DNA of 64,000 nt from Pseudomonas rustica (GCF_018336155.1 NZ_JAGYHF010000003.1:124001-188000), one strand, 5' to 3'. Numbered from the stretch's first letter, positions 19,673 to 29,389 are shown. Notes: generated by a model not told the origin, from the sequence alone. A program made the numbers and translations.

Positions 19673-20746
19673 ATGGCCGATACGCGGCGTTGGTTCTGGC
19701 TCGGTGGGGTTGTCCTGCTTTGCGCGTTTGTATGGTTGCTGCACCCGATCCTCACGCCGTTTCTGGTGGCGCTGCTGCTCGCGTATCTGTTCGATCCGCT
19801 GGTGGATCGCCTGGAGAAGCTCGGGCTGTCGCGTACGTGGGGCGTGATCGCGGTGTTTGCTTTGTTCACCCTGATCGTCACCACGCTGTTGCTGGTGCTG
19901 GTACCGATGCTCGCCAAGCAGTTGCTGCGTTTGTACGAACTGGCGCCGCAAATGCTCGACTGGCTGCAACACACGGCGCTGCCGTGGGCGCAGGCGAAGC
20001 TTGGGCTGTCGGACGGTTTCTGGAAGTTCGACAAGGTCAAAGCGGCCATCAGCGAACACATGGGCCAGACCACCGACATCGTCAGTGTGGTGCTGAGTCA
20101 GGCCACGGCGTCGAGTCTGGCGTTGATCGGCCTGCTGGCGAATCTGGTGCTGATCCCGGTGGTGAGTTTCTACTTGCTGCGCGACTGGGACGTGATGATG
20201 GCCAAGATCCGCAGCCTGCTACCGCGTGATCGCGAAGAGCGCGTGGTAGCGCTGGCCGGCGAATGCCATGAGGTTCTGGGTGCGTTTGTGCGTGGTCAGT
20301 TACTGGTGATGCTGGCGCTGGGCGTGATCTATGCGGCGGGCCTGATGATCGTCGGCCTGGAGCTGGGGCTGTTGATCGGCCTGATCGCGGGTCTGGCGGC
20401 GATCGTGCCTTATATGGGCTTCGTGATTGGTATCGGTGCGGCGCTGATTGCCGGGTTGTTCCAGTTTGGTGGCGATTTGTACCCGATGGTCGGCATCGTT
20501 GCGGTGTTCATGGTCGGTCAGGCGCTGGAAGGCATGGTGCTGACACCGTTGCTGGTCGGCGACCGCATCGGCCTGCACCCGGTGGCGGTGATCTTCGCGA
20601 TTCTGGCCGGTGGCGAGCTGTTTGGTTTTACCGGTGTGCTGCTGGCGCTGCCGGTGGCAGCGGTGATCATGGTCTTGGTGCGCCATATGCACGATTTGTA
20701 TAAAGACTCTGATATGTACAGCGGAGTGGATGAGCCGGAGTTGTAA
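19673..20746 (+). CDS. AI-2E family transporter (PerM-type permease)
   Basis: A 357-residue inner-membrane protein with about eight hydrophobic helices. It has the family features LLLAYLFDPLVDRLE near residue 35, a soluble stretch around residues 90-140, and a C-terminal cluster including IVPYMGFVIG and FGFTGVLLALPVAAV. The family includes E. coli TqsA and PerM and Na+/H+ antiporters, so the substrate is uncertain. It starts after a GCAGGAG ribosome binding site behind the DUF2066 gene and is likely co-transcribed with it. Confidence 0.9.
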   Translation: MADTRRWFWLGGVVLLCAFVWLLHPILTPFLVALLLAYLFDPLVDRLEKLGLSRTWGVIAVFALFTLIVTTLLLVLVPMLAKQLLRLYELAPQMLDWLQHTALPWAQAKLGLSDGFWKFDKVKAAISEHMGQTTDIVSVVLSQATASSLALIGLLANLVLIPVVSFYLLRDWDVMMAKIRSLLPRDREERVVALAGECHEVLGAFVRGQLLVMLALGVIYAAGLMIVGLELGLLIGLIAGLAAIVPYMGFVIGIGAALIAGLFQFGGDLYPMVGIVAVFMVGQALEGMVLTPLLVGDRIGLHPVAVIFAILAGGELFGFTGVLLALPVAAVIMVLVRHMHDLYKDSDMYSGVDEPEL

Positions 20747-20757
20747 TCACGACGGAC

Positions 20758-20780
20758 AGCCCGGCGGTGCGCCGGGTTGG
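20758..20780 (+). terminator. Possible hairpin after the PerM-type gene
   Basis: AGCCCGGCG / CGCCGGGTT can pair around a GTG loop 12 bases after the stop, but no T-run follows, so it is only a weak terminator candidate. Confidence 0.4.
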
Positions 20781-20952
20781 CCCGTGTCATGCAGGTGATT
20801 GCGTCAGAGAAACTGTCATAAAACCAGTGTGTTAACGCAAACCTTTGATTTTGCTTGGGGTCTGCTGCATTGTGCGCTCCGCCTCACGGGTATAAACTTC
20901 GCAAACTTTACACAGAGGCCACTAACGGTTCCTTGAGAACTGTTCAGTCAGC

Positions 20953-21657
20953 ATGAAACCGATTCAGCTGCCCCTAGGTGTGCGTCTGCGTGACGACGCC
21001 ACCTTTATCAACTACTACCCAGGCGCCAATGCCGCTGCACTCGGCTATGTCGAGCGCCTATGCGAAGCCGACGCCGGCTGGACCGAAAGCCTGATTTATC
21101 TTTGGGGCAAGCACGGGGTAGGGCGTACGCATCTGTTGCAGGCTGCGTGTTTGCGCTTCGAACAGATGGGCGAACCGGCGGTGTACCTGCCGTTGGCCGA
21201 GTTGATGGATCGCGGTGTGGAAATCCTCGACAACCTTGAACAGTACGAACTGGTTTGCCTGGATGATTTGCAGGTGATTGCCGGCAAGGCTGACTGGGAA
21301 GAGGCGATGTTTCACCTGTTCAACCGCTTGCGTGACAGCGGTCGACGGTTGTTGATTGCGGCGGCAACCTCGCCGCGTGAATTGCCGGTCAAACTGGCCG
21401 ACCTCAAATCGCGCCTGACGCTGGCGCTGATTTTCCAGATGCGCCCCCTCTCCGATGAAGACAAGTTGCGTGCCCTGCAATTGCGCGCATCGCGTCGCGG
21501 TCTGCACCTGACCGATGAAGTCGGGCATTTCATTCTGACTCGCGGTACTCGCAGCATGAGCGCGTTGTTTGATCTGCTCGAACAGCTCGATCAGGCCTCG
21601 CTGCAAGCTCAGCGCAAGCTGACAATTCCCTTCCTTAAAGAAACCCTCGGTTGGTAG
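20953..21657 (+). CDS. hda: DnaA regulatory inactivator Hda
   Basis: A 234-residue AAA+ protein homologous to DnaA domain III. It begins MKPIQLPLGVRL, with the clamp-binding QLPLG near the N-terminus. A Walker A-like WGKHGVGRTHLLQ lies near residue 53, the Walker B-like LVCLDDLQVI near residue 97, and TRGTRSMSALFDLLEQLD at the C-terminus. With the sliding clamp it promotes hydrolysis of DnaA-bound ATP after initiation. The length is normal. It follows the PerM gene after about 200 bases and probably has its own promoter. Confidence 0.95.
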   Translation: MKPIQLPLGVRLRDDATFINYYPGANAAALGYVERLCEADAGWTESLIYLWGKHGVGRTHLLQAACLRFEQMGEPAVYLPLAELMDRGVEILDNLEQYELVCLDDLQVIAGKADWEEAMFHLFNRLRDSGRRLLIAAATSPRELPVKLADLKSRLTLALIFQMRPLSDEDKLRALQLRASRRGLHLTDEVGHFILTRGTRSMSALFDLLEQLDQASLQAQRKLTIPFLKETLGW

Positions 21658-21883
21658 CCAGCCCTGTGTCTCTGCGGCTTTGAGCAGGTTTCGGCATATT
21701 TCAGGCGTCAGAAAAAGCGCTTTCCTGCACCGGGTGCAGGCCGCGTAACGAGTGAAACGGGCTTAAGCGCTTAGATGTAAACGAGAAACCGAGAAGTCAC
21801 AAAAAGATCGATTGAATTTGCAAATGAGGTTGATAGCGGGCATAGTCTCGGCTTCTTTACAACTATCAGCCACGGTCGTGCCC

Positions 21884-22501
21884 ATGCTAAAGCGCTTCGC
21901 ACCCCTCGTGCCTCTCGCACTCGTCACCCTGTTGTACGGTTGCGCTGCTCATTCTCCAGTTCAAGAGCAGCCTCAACAGGTTAAAAATTCTTCCACTGCT
22001 CAGTCTTCTGTTATTTATCAGGAAGAGCTGGCTACCGAAAAAGAACTCGCAGACTTCAGCGGCAGCAAGCCGTATGAATTGCCGGTTCTGGCCGACAGCA
22101 TTCTCGAACGCGGCATGTCCCTGATCGGTACCCGTTACCGTTTCGGCGGTACCTCTGAAGCCGGTTTCGACTGCAGCGGTTTCATCGGTTACCTGTTCCG
22201 CGAAGAAGCCGGCATGAATCTGCCGCGCTCCACCCGCGAAATGATCAACGTAGACGCACCACTGGTCTCGCGTAGCGATCTGGAACCGGGCGATCTGCTG
22301 TTCTTCGCCACCAATGGTCGTCGCGGTCGTGTCAGTCACGCCGGGATCTACCTGGGCGACAACCAGTTCATTCACTCCAGCAGTCGTCGTAGCGGCGGTG
22401 TTCGCATCGACAACCTCGGTGACAGCTACTGGAGCAAGACCTTCATCGAAGCCAAGCGTGCACTCGCCATGGCCCCGACCGTGGTCACCGCTCGCAAGTA
22501 A
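21884..22501 (+). CDS. NlpC/P60 family lipoprotein (first of a pair)
   Basis: A 205-residue outer-membrane-type lipoprotein. The signal peptide ends in lipobox LYGC with Cys20. The NlpC/P60 endopeptidase domain covers about residues 75-200, with catalytic Cys97 in GFDCSGF, His152 in VSHAGIYLG and His164 in FIHSSS. Such enzymes cut stem-peptide bonds in peptidoglycan. I chose the ATG at 21884 because it gives a proper lipoprotein signal; the frame opens at 21812. Upstream 21658-21883 shows only a small CCTGCACC-type hairpin. Confidence 0.9.
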   Translation: MLKRFAPLVPLALVTLLYGCAAHSPVQEQPQQVKNSSTAQSSVIYQEELATEKELADFSGSKPYELPVLADSILERGMSLIGTRYRFGGTSEAGFDCSGFIGYLFREEAGMNLPRSTREMINVDAPLVSRSDLEPGDLLFFATNGRRGRVSHAGIYLGDNQFIHSSSRRSGGVRIDNLGDSYWSKTFIEAKRALAMAPTVVTARK

Positions 22502-22638
22502 TCCCCCCGTTGTCGCCGCGTTCGCGGCGACAAAACGGTTCCCGGCAAGGGAGTAGACCTATACTTTACAAGGTGAAGTTAAAGTCTTACTTGAAGTTTG
22601 CCGCGTAGCCGCTAGAATCCTGAATCTATATTGATGGC

Positions 22639-22669
22639 AAACCGCCTGCGTGCGTACGCAGGCGGTTTT
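22639..22669 (+). terminator. Rho-independent terminator between the two NlpC/P60 genes
   Basis: AAACCGCCTGCG / CGCAGGCGGTTT stem followed by TGTTTTC, 138 bases after the first gene's stop. Confidence 0.8.
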
Positions 22670-22722
22670 GTTTTCTGCCCATTCGGCAGAATTAGCCGCA
22701 GCCAGATCAGGATGTTCTGCTT

Positions 22723-23259
22723 ATGACCACGTCGGCCCGCCTCGTTTTGATCGCCTTCGCAGCGCTGCTCAGCGCTTGCGCCAGTCGCACACCGCCGCCT
22801 GCGCCGGTGGTTCGCGCCCCGATCGTGTTCGCCCCCTCAGAATCTTTTTCGCCTGCTGCTGAAGACGTGCTGTTCCGCGCGCTCGGCCTCGTTGGCACGC
22901 CTTATCGCTGGGGCGGCAATACGCCGGATTCGGGATTTGATTGCAGTGGCCTGATCGGCTTTGTTTACCGCGACGCGGCGGGTATCAACCTGCCACGCAC
23001 CACGCGCGACCTGATCGTGATGCAGGCACCGAATGTCGGTAAGGAAGGCTTGCAGACCGGCGACCTGATCTTCTTCGCCACCAATGGTGGTTCGCAGGTC
23101 AGTCATGCGGGGATTTACGTTGGTGAAGGGCGCTTCGTGCATGCGCCGGCCACGGGTGGGACGGTGAAGCTGGACAGCCTGTCGAAGGCGTATTGGCAGA
23201 AGGCTTATCTGAGCGCGAAGCGGGTGTTGCAGCCGGAGCATCTGGCGCGTAACCCGTAA
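22723..23259 (+). CDS. NlpC/P60 family lipoprotein (second of a pair)
   Basis: A 178-residue lipoprotein with signal peptide and lipobox LSAC at Cys19, then a Pro-rich linker. The NlpC/P60 domain has Cys74 in GFDCSGLIGF, His128 in VSHAGIYVG and His140 in RFVHAP. It is clearly related to the gene at 21884 but has a shorter linker, consistent with an old tandem duplication. Both have the full catalytic triad, so both should be active murein hydrolases. A terminator separates them, allowing separate control. Confidence 0.92.
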   Translation: MTTSARLVLIAFAALLSACASRTPPPAPVVRAPIVFAPSESFSPAAEDVLFRALGLVGTPYRWGGNTPDSGFDCSGLIGFVYRDAAGINLPRTTRDLIVMQAPNVGKEGLQTGDLIFFATNGGSQVSHAGIYVGEGRFVHAPATGGTVKLDSLSKAYWQKAYLSAKRVLQPEHLARNP

Positions 23260-23280
23260 TAAAGACAACGCAAAACCCAA

Positions 23281-23368
23281 TGTGGGAGCGAGCTTGCTCG
23301 CGAAAGCGGTGTGTCATTCAGTTCAATATTCACTGATCCGACGCTTTCGCGAGCAAGCCCGCTCCCAC
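23281..23368. repeat. REP pair, GTGGGAGCGAGCTTGCTCGC family
   Basis: Inverted copies TGTGGGAGCGAGCTTGCTCG and CGAGCAAGCCCGCTCCCAC separated by about 35 bases, between convergent genes. Confidence 0.9.
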
Positions 23369-23392
23369 TTTTGTTATGTGTACGGCGCTAAG

Positions 23393-24706
23393 TTATTTGG
23401 TAGAAGACACTCGCCAAACCTTGTTGCCAACATCATCCGCCACCAGCAATCCACCTTGCTGATCAATCACCACGCCCACCGGGCGACCCAGCGCGTTCTC
23501 ATCTTTGTCGAGAAAACCGGTCAACACATCCACCGGCGTTCCACTCGGCTTACCGCCGGTAAACGGCACAAAGATCACTTTATAGCCACTGTGCGGTTTA
23601 CGGTTCCACGAGCCGTGCTGGCCGATAAACGCGCCTTCCTTGAACTGCGCCGGCAAGGTGTTGCCTTCGGCGAAGGTCAGACCCAAAGACGCCGTGTGCG
23701 GGCCAACCGCGTAATCCGGGGCGATGGCTTTGGCCACCAGATCCAGATTCTGCGGATTCACCCGCACATCGACATGCTGGCCGTAATAACTGAACGGCCA
23801 GCCATAGAAACCGCCGTCCTTCACCGAGGTGATGTAGTCCGGCACCAGATCGCTACCGATCTCGTCACGCTCATTCACCGCCGTCCACAACGCGCCGCTG
23901 GTAGGCTCCCACGCCAGGCCATTGGGGTTGCGGATGCCTGAAGCGAAGATCCGGTGATTGCCGGTCGCGCGATCCACTTCCCAGATCGCCGCGCGGCCTT
24001 CTTCTTGATCCAGACCATTTTCGCCGACGTTGCTGTTCGAGCCGACGGTGACGTACAGCTTGCTGCCGTCCTTGCTGGCAATAACATTTTTCGTCCAGTG
24101 ATGGTTCAGCGTGCCGCCGGGCAAATCCGTCACTTTGATCGGCTGCGTTTTGATCTCGGTCGCGCCGGGTTCGTAGTTAAAGCGCAACAGGCGATCGGTG
24201 TCCGCAACATAGAGGTCATTGCCAACCAGTGTCATGCCAAACGGCGAATTGAGGTTCTGCAAAAACACCGTGCGCGTTTCGGCGACGCCATCGTGGTCAG
24301 CGTCGCGCAGCAAAGTGATGCGATTCGGGCTCGGTACGCCGGCGCCGGCCTTGCCCATGACTTTCTTCATCACCCAGCCTTTGATGCCTTTGCTGTCGTC
24401 CGGTTTCGGCGGGGCGTTGGTTTCTGCCACCAGCACATCACCGTTGGGCAGCACGTACATCCAGCGCGGATGATCGAGGCCTTCGGCAAACGCTGCGACT
24501 TGCGTACCGGCCGCCGCTGTCGGTTTGCCACCTTCGGGCCAGCCAATCGCCGGGGCGATGTTCACGGTGGGGATCAGGGTTTTGTTCGGTTCGGGCAGTT
24601 TCGGCGAAGGGCCGGTGCCGTCGGAGACTTGCAGGCTGGAGGTTTCACCACACGCGGCGAGCCCTCCGGCCAGAGCGATGACAAAAACGAGCTGGGGCTT
24701 GCGCAT
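23393..24706 (-). CDS. Sorbosone/glucose dehydrogenase-like beta-propeller lipoprotein
   Basis: A 437-residue protein beginning [20 protein letters not shown], a lipoprotein signal with Cys19. The rest is a six-bladed beta-propeller of the PQQ-dependent sugar dehydrogenase (L-sorbosone/glucose) type, with [43 protein letters not shown] and the C-terminal [19 protein letters not shown]. The family oxidises aldoses or related sugars in the periplasm when PQQ is bound; PQQ use here is inferred from homology. Confidence 0.87.
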   Translation of the reverse strand: MRKPQLVFVIALAGGLAACGETSSLQVSDGTGPSPKLPEPNKTLIPTVNIAPAIGWPEGGKPTAAAGTQVAAFAEGLDHPRWMYVLPNGDVLVAETNAPPKPDDSKGIKGWVMKKVMGKAGAGVPSPNRITLLRDADHDGVAETRTVFLQNLNSPFGMTLVGNDLYVADTDRLLRFNYEPGATEIKTQPIKVTDLPGGTLNHHWTKNVIASKDGSKLYVTVGSNSNVGENGLDQEEGRAAIWEVDRATGNHRIFASGIRNPNGLAWEPTSGALWTAVNERDEIGSDLVPDYITSVKDGGFYGWPFSYYGQHVDVRVNPQNLDLVAKAIAPDYAVGPHTASLGLTFAEGNTLPAQFKEGAFIGQHGSWNRKPHSGYKVIFVPFTGGKPSGTPVDVLTGFLDKDENALGRPVGVVIDQQGGLLVADDVGNKVWRVSSTK

Positions 24707-24770
24707 GACTGATCTTCCCTATGAATGCGTTCTTAATCATAGAGGAGGGCGCAAGCCCGATGGTTCAACC

Positions 24771-25355
24771 TCAGCCGCGAGCCTCTTTGAACAGCACGGC
24801 GATGCCGGGGTGATAATTGCCGGCCTCGCTGCGCAATTTGCGGTAGGCGTAGGGGAAATACCAGGCGACCGCGCAGGTATGTTCCTTTTGCAAGTCGTCG
24901 ACCATGTCCTGCAGTTCTTCGGGGCTGGCACTCTGCTGGGCTTTTTGCGGGGCGACGAACAGGCAGCCGAGCTTGAGGTCGCTGGCGAAGCTGATGCGTT
25001 TGGCATCGCTGGTGATGTCGAGAAGTGCTTGCGTCAGATTGAGGTTGTTCACTCGCGGCCAGCGCTGCGTGGCCTGAAGGTAAGCGCGGTCTTCTGGCCC
25101 TACGATGAACAGATCGGCGCGGGCATTGCGCTCGCCGTCTTCGTTTTGCTTGCGCGTGGCGGTGTCGTTGAGGGTGACCAGTTCGGCCATCCACGCCGCC
25201 GCGGTCAGTAAGCCGAGATTGGCTTTCTCGTCATGCCAGTACGGCGTGTCGCTGTCGCCGCGCACGGCGTTGTAACGGTCGATACAGTCAAACCAGCGTT
25301 CAAGCATCGGGCGCAGGAATTCCAGGCGCGGGTTGCTGATGATCATGCCTTGCAT
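24771..25355 (-). CDS. Conserved-looking hypothetical protein, unrecognised
   Basis: A 194-residue protein with no signal peptide or membrane helix. I do not recognise a domain. Features are an aromatic N-terminal half (RWFDCIDRYNAVRGDSDTPY, WMAELVTLND) and a C-terminal segment CAVAWYFPYAYRKLRSEAGN. The ATG at 25355 is 8 bases after AAGGA; two further in-frame ATGs start 3-9 bases upstream inside that site. Codon use resembles its neighbours, so it is probably a real cytosolic gene. It stands alone between the sorbosone-type gene and the cobalamin leader. Confidence 0.75.
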   Translation of the reverse strand: MQGMIISNPRLEFLRPMLERWFDCIDRYNAVRGDSDTPYWHDEKANLGLLTAAAWMAELVTLNDTATRKQNEDGERNARADLFIVGPEDRAYLQATQRWPRVNNLNLTQALLDITSDAKRISFASDLKLGCLFVAPQKAQQSASPEELQDMVDDLQKEHTCAVAWYFPYAYRKLRSEAGNYHPGIAVLFKEARG

Positions 25356-25533
25356 CGTCATCATCCTTATTCTTGTGAGTTGCTTTTATGGAAAAGCATG
25401 GCTCTTTGATATCATTTGTAACAGCCTTGCACAAGATTGCCGCCCGATAATTGATCAGCGGCAGATAATCGTCCGTCAGCCCCCTCTTTAATTGACGCTC
25501 CACCCCCAACCCTCTAACCTTCGCGGCTTGTTT

Positions 25534-25732
25534 CAGGTGCTCTGTGACCCGCGTCGACAGAGTGAAACAGGGAAGCCGGTGAGGGTTGTCTTCATGCGAA
25601 GAACGATCACGATCCCGGCGCTGCCCCCGCAACGGTAAATGAGTAAAAGCTGCGCCATGAGCCACTGCCTCGACAGAAGCGGGAAGGCGCGCAGCCAGGC
25701 CAATGCCGCTCATGAGCCCGGAGACCGGCCTG
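25534..25732 (+). promoter_or_regulatory. Cobalamin (adenosylcobalamin) riboswitch
   Basis: The leader of the cob operon carries the class features: GTGAAACAGGGAAGCCGGTG at about 25571-25590, the B12 box core AGCCACTG around 25660-25667, GGGAAGGCGCG at 25681-25691, and a closing GCCCGGAGACCGGCCTG at 25715-25731. Binding of adenosylcobalamin normally represses the downstream cobO-led operon. The cobO ribosome binding site lies about 80 bases beyond. Confidence 0.93.
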
Positions 25733-25828
25733 ATCCATCCAGCGGCATCACGGTGGGCGATGCCAGGCTTTTTGCCGTCTATTCTTGTGCCTGCCCGCCG
25801 TTATCCAGCCTCAACGGAGAGCTCCCCC

Positions 25829-26440
25829 ATGACTGATTCCCCCGAGCGCGACGAACGCCATCTGGCGCGTATGCAGCGCAAAAAAGCCGTGATCGACGAA
25901 CGCATCGCCAACTCCCCCGACGAGTGCGGCCTGGTGCTGGTGCTGACCGGCAATGGCAAAGGCAAAAGCAGCTCGGCGTTCGGCATGCTCGCCCGCGCCA
26001 TGGGCCACGGCATGCAGTGCGGCGTGGTGCAGTTCATCAAGGGCCGCAACAGCACCGGCGAAGAATTGTTTTTCCGCCGCTTCCCCGAACAAGCGCGCTT
26101 CCACGTGATGGGCGAGGGCTTCACCTGGGAAACCCAGGATCGTCAGCGCGACATCGCCGCCGCCGAAGCTGCGTGGGCCGTGTCCCGCGAACTGCTGCGC
26201 GATCCGTCGATCGGTCTGGTGGTGCTTGATGAACTGAACATCGCCCTCAAACACGGCTACCTCGATCTCGACCAGGTGCTCAGCGACTTGCAGGCACGTC
26301 CGCCGATGCAGCACGTGATCGTCACCGGTCGTGCGGCCAAGCCGGAAATGATCGAAATGGGCGACACGGTCACCGAAATGGGCATGCTCAAACACGCCTT
26401 CCAGGCCGGCATCAAAGCGCAGAAAGGCGTCGAACTTTGA
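25829..26440 (+). CDS. cobO: Cob(I)yrinic acid a,c-diamide adenosyltransferase
   Basis: A 203-residue ATP:corrinoid adenosyltransferase of the CobA/CobO/BtuR type, which attaches the 5'-deoxyadenosyl group to cobalt. The P-loop TGNGKGKSSS lies at residues 40-49 and VVLDELNIAL is the conserved Walker B-like strand. The frame is open back to 25703 through the riboswitch, but MTDSPERDERH at 25829, after ACGGAGA, is the family start. It is the first gene of the cobalamin operon and its stop overlaps the next start. Confidence 0.96.
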   Translation: MTDSPERDERHLARMQRKKAVIDERIANSPDECGLVLVLTGNGKGKSSSAFGMLARAMGHGMQCGVVQFIKGRNSTGEELFFRRFPEQARFHVMGEGFTWETQDRQRDIAAAEAAWAVSRELLRDPSIGLVVLDELNIALKHGYLDLDQVLSDLQARPPMQHVIVTGRAAKPEMIEMGDTVTEMGMLKHAFQAGIKAQKGVEL

Positions 26441-27786
26441 ATCAACCACGTCACTGCCCGGCGGTACTCATCGCCGCGCCGGCCTCCGGTCAGGGCAAGA
26501 CCACCGTCACCGCCGCGCTCGCCCGTTTGCATCGCAATCAGGGGCGCAAGGTGCGCGTGTTCAAATGCGGCCCGGACTTTCTCGACCCGATGATCCTCGA
26601 ACGCGCCAGCGGTGCGCCGGTGTATCAACTGGACATGTGGATGGTCGGCGAGCAGGAAAGTCGTCGGCTGTTGTGGGAAGCCGCCGCCGAGGCGGATCTG
26701 ATTTTGATCGAAGGCGTGATGGGGCTGTTTGACGGCACGCCCTCCAGCGCCGATCTGGCGCGGCATTTTGGTGTGCCGGTGCTCGGCGTGATCGACGGCA
26801 CAGCGATGGCGCAGACCTTTGGTGCGCTGGCGCTGGGCTTGGCCAAGTATCAGCCGGATCTGCCGTTTGCTGGCGTGTTGGCTAATCGTGTCGGCACCTT
26901 GCGCCATGCGCAGTTGCTCGAAGGCAGTCTCACTGAAGGTTTGCGTTGGTACGGCGCGTTGTCGCGCGAGACCGGTATCGAACTGCCGAGTCGGCATCTT
27001 GGTCTGGTGCAGGCCAGCGAATTGAATGACCTCGATGTGCGTCTCGACGCCGCCGCCGAAGCGCTGGCTAGCAGCTGCGAGGTAGCGCTGCCACCGGCCG
27101 TGGAATTTGCCGCGCCTGATGTAATTGCTGTCGAGCCGCTGCTGAAAAATTTGCGCATTGCCGTCGCCCGTGATGAAGCGTTTGCCTTCACTTATGGCGC
27201 GAGTCTCGATCTATTGCGTGCGATGGGCGCCGAGTTGAGCTTCTTCTCGCCGATCCGCGATACGCAATTGCCTGAGGCGGATAGCGTGTATCTACCGGGT
27301 GGTTATCCGGAATTGCATCACGTCGCGCTGTCGCAGAACACCGCGATAGTTGCGGCGATCCGTGCGCATCATGCGGCGGGGAAACCGTTGCTCGCTGAGT
27401 GTGGCGGGATGTTGTATTTGCTCGATTCGTTGACTGATGTTGAAGGCACACGCGCGGAATTGGTCGGGCTGCTCAAGGGCGATGCGGTGATGCAAAAGCG
27501 TCTGGCCGCGTTGGCGTTGCAAGCGGTCGATCTGCCGGAAGGCTCGTTGCGTGGGCACACGTATCATCATTCGTTGACCACGACTGAACTGACGCCGATT
27601 GCCCGGGGGTTGAGCCCCAATGGTGGGCGTGGGGCTGAGGCGGTATATCGAGAGGGGCGGATGACGGCTTCTTATGTGCACTTTTATTTTCCGTCGAATC
27701 CGACTGCGATTGCCGCATTGTTTGTGCCAGATCGTGAGGCCGCCTTCGCGAGCAAGCCCGCTCCCCCAGGGGATCGCGTTTCTTGA
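26437..27786 (+). CDS. cobB: Cobyrinate a,c-diamide synthase, REP-derived C-terminal tail
   Basis: A 449-residue amidotransferase that amidates the a and c side chains of the corrin ring with glutamine and ATP. The P-loop APASGQGKTT is at residues 14-23 and the glutaminase Cys322 is in LAECGGMLYLLD. The start is probably TTG at 26437, overlapping the cobO stop as TTGA. The last ~15 codons, after the family-like FYFPSNPTAIAALFVPDREA, are translated from a REP element and read FASKPAPPGDRVS, a peptide common to all REP copies read in this frame. The true end of the ancestral protein was probably near residue 434. Confidence 0.95.
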   Translation: MNQPRHCPAVLIAAPASGQGKTTVTAALARLHRNQGRKVRVFKCGPDFLDPMILERASGAPVYQLDMWMVGEQESRRLLWEAAAEADLILIEGVMGLFDGTPSSADLARHFGVPVLGVIDGTAMAQTFGALALGLAKYQPDLPFAGVLANRVGTLRHAQLLEGSLTEGLRWYGALSRETGIELPSRHLGLVQASELNDLDVRLDAAAEALASSCEVALPPAVEFAAPDVIAVEPLLKNLRIAVARDEAFAFTYGASLDLLRAMGAELSFFSPIRDTQLPEADSVYLPGGYPELHHVALSQNTAIVAAIRAHHAAGKPLLAECGGMLYLLDSLTDVEGTRAELVGLLKGDAVMQKRLAALALQAVDLPEGSLRGHTYHHSLTTTELTPIARGLSPNGGRGAEAVYREGRMTASYVHFYFPSNPTAIAALFVPDREAAFASKPAPPGDRVS

Positions 27787-27833
27787 GCAAGCACCCCGTC
27801 CAATGTGGGAGCGAGCTTGCTCGCGAAGAGGCC
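27739..27833. repeat. REP pair straddling the cobB stop and the bluB start
   Basis: Inverted copies CTTCGCGAGCAAGCCCGCTC and TGTGGGAGCGAGCTTGCTCG flank a 40-base spacer that contains the cobB TGA. The left copy is inside the cobB coding frame and the right copy ends one base before the bluB ATG. It is the only gap between cobO and cobQ. Confidence 0.9.
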
Positions 27834-28484
27834 ATGACCGACAACGCATTCTCCGAAGCCGAGCGTGAGGCGGTTTACCGAGCCATCGCCGAACGCCGCG
27901 ACATGCGCCATTTCACCGGCGGCACCGTCGAACCTGATCTGCTACGCCGACTTCTGGAAGCCGCCCATCAGGCCCCAAGCGTCGGCCTGATGCAGCCCTG
28001 GCGCTTCATCCGCATCAGCGACCGAACCCTGCGCAGCCAAATTCAGCACCTCGTCGAAGAAGAACGCATCCGCACCGCCGAAGCCCTCGGCGAGCGCAGC
28101 GACGAGTTCATGAAGCTCAAAGTCGAAGGCATCAACGACTGCGCCGAAGTGCTGGTCGCGGCGCTGATGGATGATCGTGAAAAACACATTTTCGGCCGTC
28201 GTACGTTGCCGGAAATGGACATGGCTTCATTGTCCTGCGCGATTCAGAATCTGTGGCTTGCCTCGCGCGCCGAGGGTTTGGGCATGGGCTGGGTCTCGCT
28301 GTTCGAACCGCAAGCGCTGGCGGATTTGTTGAAACTGCCGGCAGGCGCCAAGCCGCTGGCGGTTTTGTGTCTGGGCCCGGTCAAGGAATTCTATCCGGCG
28401 CCGATGCTGATACTCGAAGGGTGGGCGCAGGCGCGGCCGCTGAATGAGTTGCTGTATGAAAATTATTGGGGAGTGAGTCAATGA
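27834..28484 (+). CDS. bluB: 5,6-dimethylbenzimidazole synthase
   Basis: A 216-residue flavin-destroying enzyme that turns reduced FMN into 5,6-dimethylbenzimidazole, the lower ligand of cobalamin. The nitroreductase-like core [23 protein letters not shown] and [13 protein letters not shown] matches BluB. The ATG at 27834 gives the family start [17 protein letters not shown] just upstream comes from the end of a REP element. An alternative TTG at 27783 overlaps the cobB stop (TTGA) and would add a REP-encoded peptide, MSKHPVQCGSELAREEA. Its stop overlaps cbiB by four bases. Confidence 0.94.
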   Translation: MTDNAFSEAEREAVYRAIAERRDMRHFTGGTVEPDLLRRLLEAAHQAPSVGLMQPWRFIRISDRTLRSQIQHLVEEERIRTAEALGERSDEFMKLKVEGINDCAEVLVAALMDDREKHIFGRRTLPEMDMASLSCAIQNLWLASRAEGLGMGWVSLFEPQALADLLKLPAGAKPLAVLCLGPVKEFYPAPMLILEGWAQARPLNELLYENYWGVSQ

Positions 28485-29389
28485 GTGTGGCGTTGTTGAG
28501 TGTCGCCGCGGTGGCGCTGGATGCGCTGCTCGGTGAACCGAAACGCTGGCATCCGCTGGTGGCGTTCGGCAATTTCGCCGGGCGCATCGAGCAACGTTTC
28601 AACGGTGAAGGGCGCGGCTGGCGCAGTCATGGCGTCACCGCGTGGGTGATCGCCGTGCTGCCGCTGACGCTGCTGGCGACGGCGTTTTCCTGGGCGCCTT
28701 ATGTCGGTTGGATCGTCGAGATTCTCGCGCTGTATTGCGCCCTCGGCATGCGCAGCCTCGGCGAGCATGTCGCCCCGGTCGCTGCGGCGTTGCGCGCGGA
28801 TGATCTGGATGAAGCGCGCACGCGAGTCGGCTATCTGGTCAGCCGGCAGACCGATGAACTCGACAGCACTGCGGTCGCCCGTGCCGCCACCGAATCAGTG
28901 TTGGAAAACGGCAGCGACGCGGTGTTCGCCGCACTGTTCTGGTTTGTCGTGGCCGGTGCGCCCGGCGTGGTGCTCTATCGCTTGAGCAACACGCTCGACG
29001 CGATGTGGGGTTATCGCAACGAACGTTTCGAACGTTTCGGCTGGGCGGCGGCAAAAATCGACGACGTGTTGAACTACTTTCCTGCGCGTCTGGTGGCATT
29101 GACCTACGCAGTGCTCGGCAAAACCCGACTCGCCTTGAAGTGCTGGCGCACACAGGCGCCGAAGTGGGATAGCCCCAACGCCGGCCCGGTAATGGCTGCA
29201 GGCGCAGGCGCGCTCGGTGTGGAACTGGGCGGCCCGGCGATTTACCACGGCGAACTGCACGAGCGTCCGCAACTGGGCGAAGGCGCTCCCGCCGACGCCG
29301 ACTCCATCGACCGTGGCTGGCAATTGGTGCAGCGCGGGGTATGGTTATGGTTGCTGATTCTCTGCGTGGGGGCTGAATTCTATGCTTGA
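28481..29389 (+). CDS. cbiB: Adenosylcobinamide-phosphate synthase (CbiB; CobD in P. denitrificans naming)
   Basis: A 302-residue inner-membrane enzyme that joins aminopropanol (or its phosphate) to adenosylcobyric acid. It begins [20 protein letters not shown], has [14 protein letters not shown] near residue 20 and [19 protein letters not shown] as a conserved membrane segment. Four to five hydrophobic stretches are visible. It overlaps bluB by ATGA and cobD by eight bases. Confidence 0.93.
   Translation: MSVALLSVAAVALDALLGEPKRWHPLVAFGNFAGRIEQRFNGEGRGWRSHGVTAWVIAVLPLTLLATAFSWAPYVGWIVEILALYCALGMRSLGEHVAPVAAALRADDLDEARTRVGYLVSRQTDELDSTAVARAATESVLENGSDAVFAALFWFVVAGAPGVVLYRLSNTLDAMWGYRNERFERFGWAAAKIDDVLNYFPARLVALTYAVLGKTRLALKCWRTQAPKWDSPNAGPVMAAGAGALGVELGGPAIYHGELHERPQLGEGAPADADSIDRGWQLVQRGVWLWLLILCVGAEFYA

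Noticed and set aside
22314..22556. 80-codon frame inside and past the first NlpC/P60 gene
   Set aside because: It is out of frame with a well-supported gene and has a low-complexity product.
25703..25828. N-terminal extension of cobO by 42 codons
   Set aside because: That part of the frame lies in the cobalamin riboswitch and its trailing leader; the conserved cobO start with ribosome binding site is at 25829.
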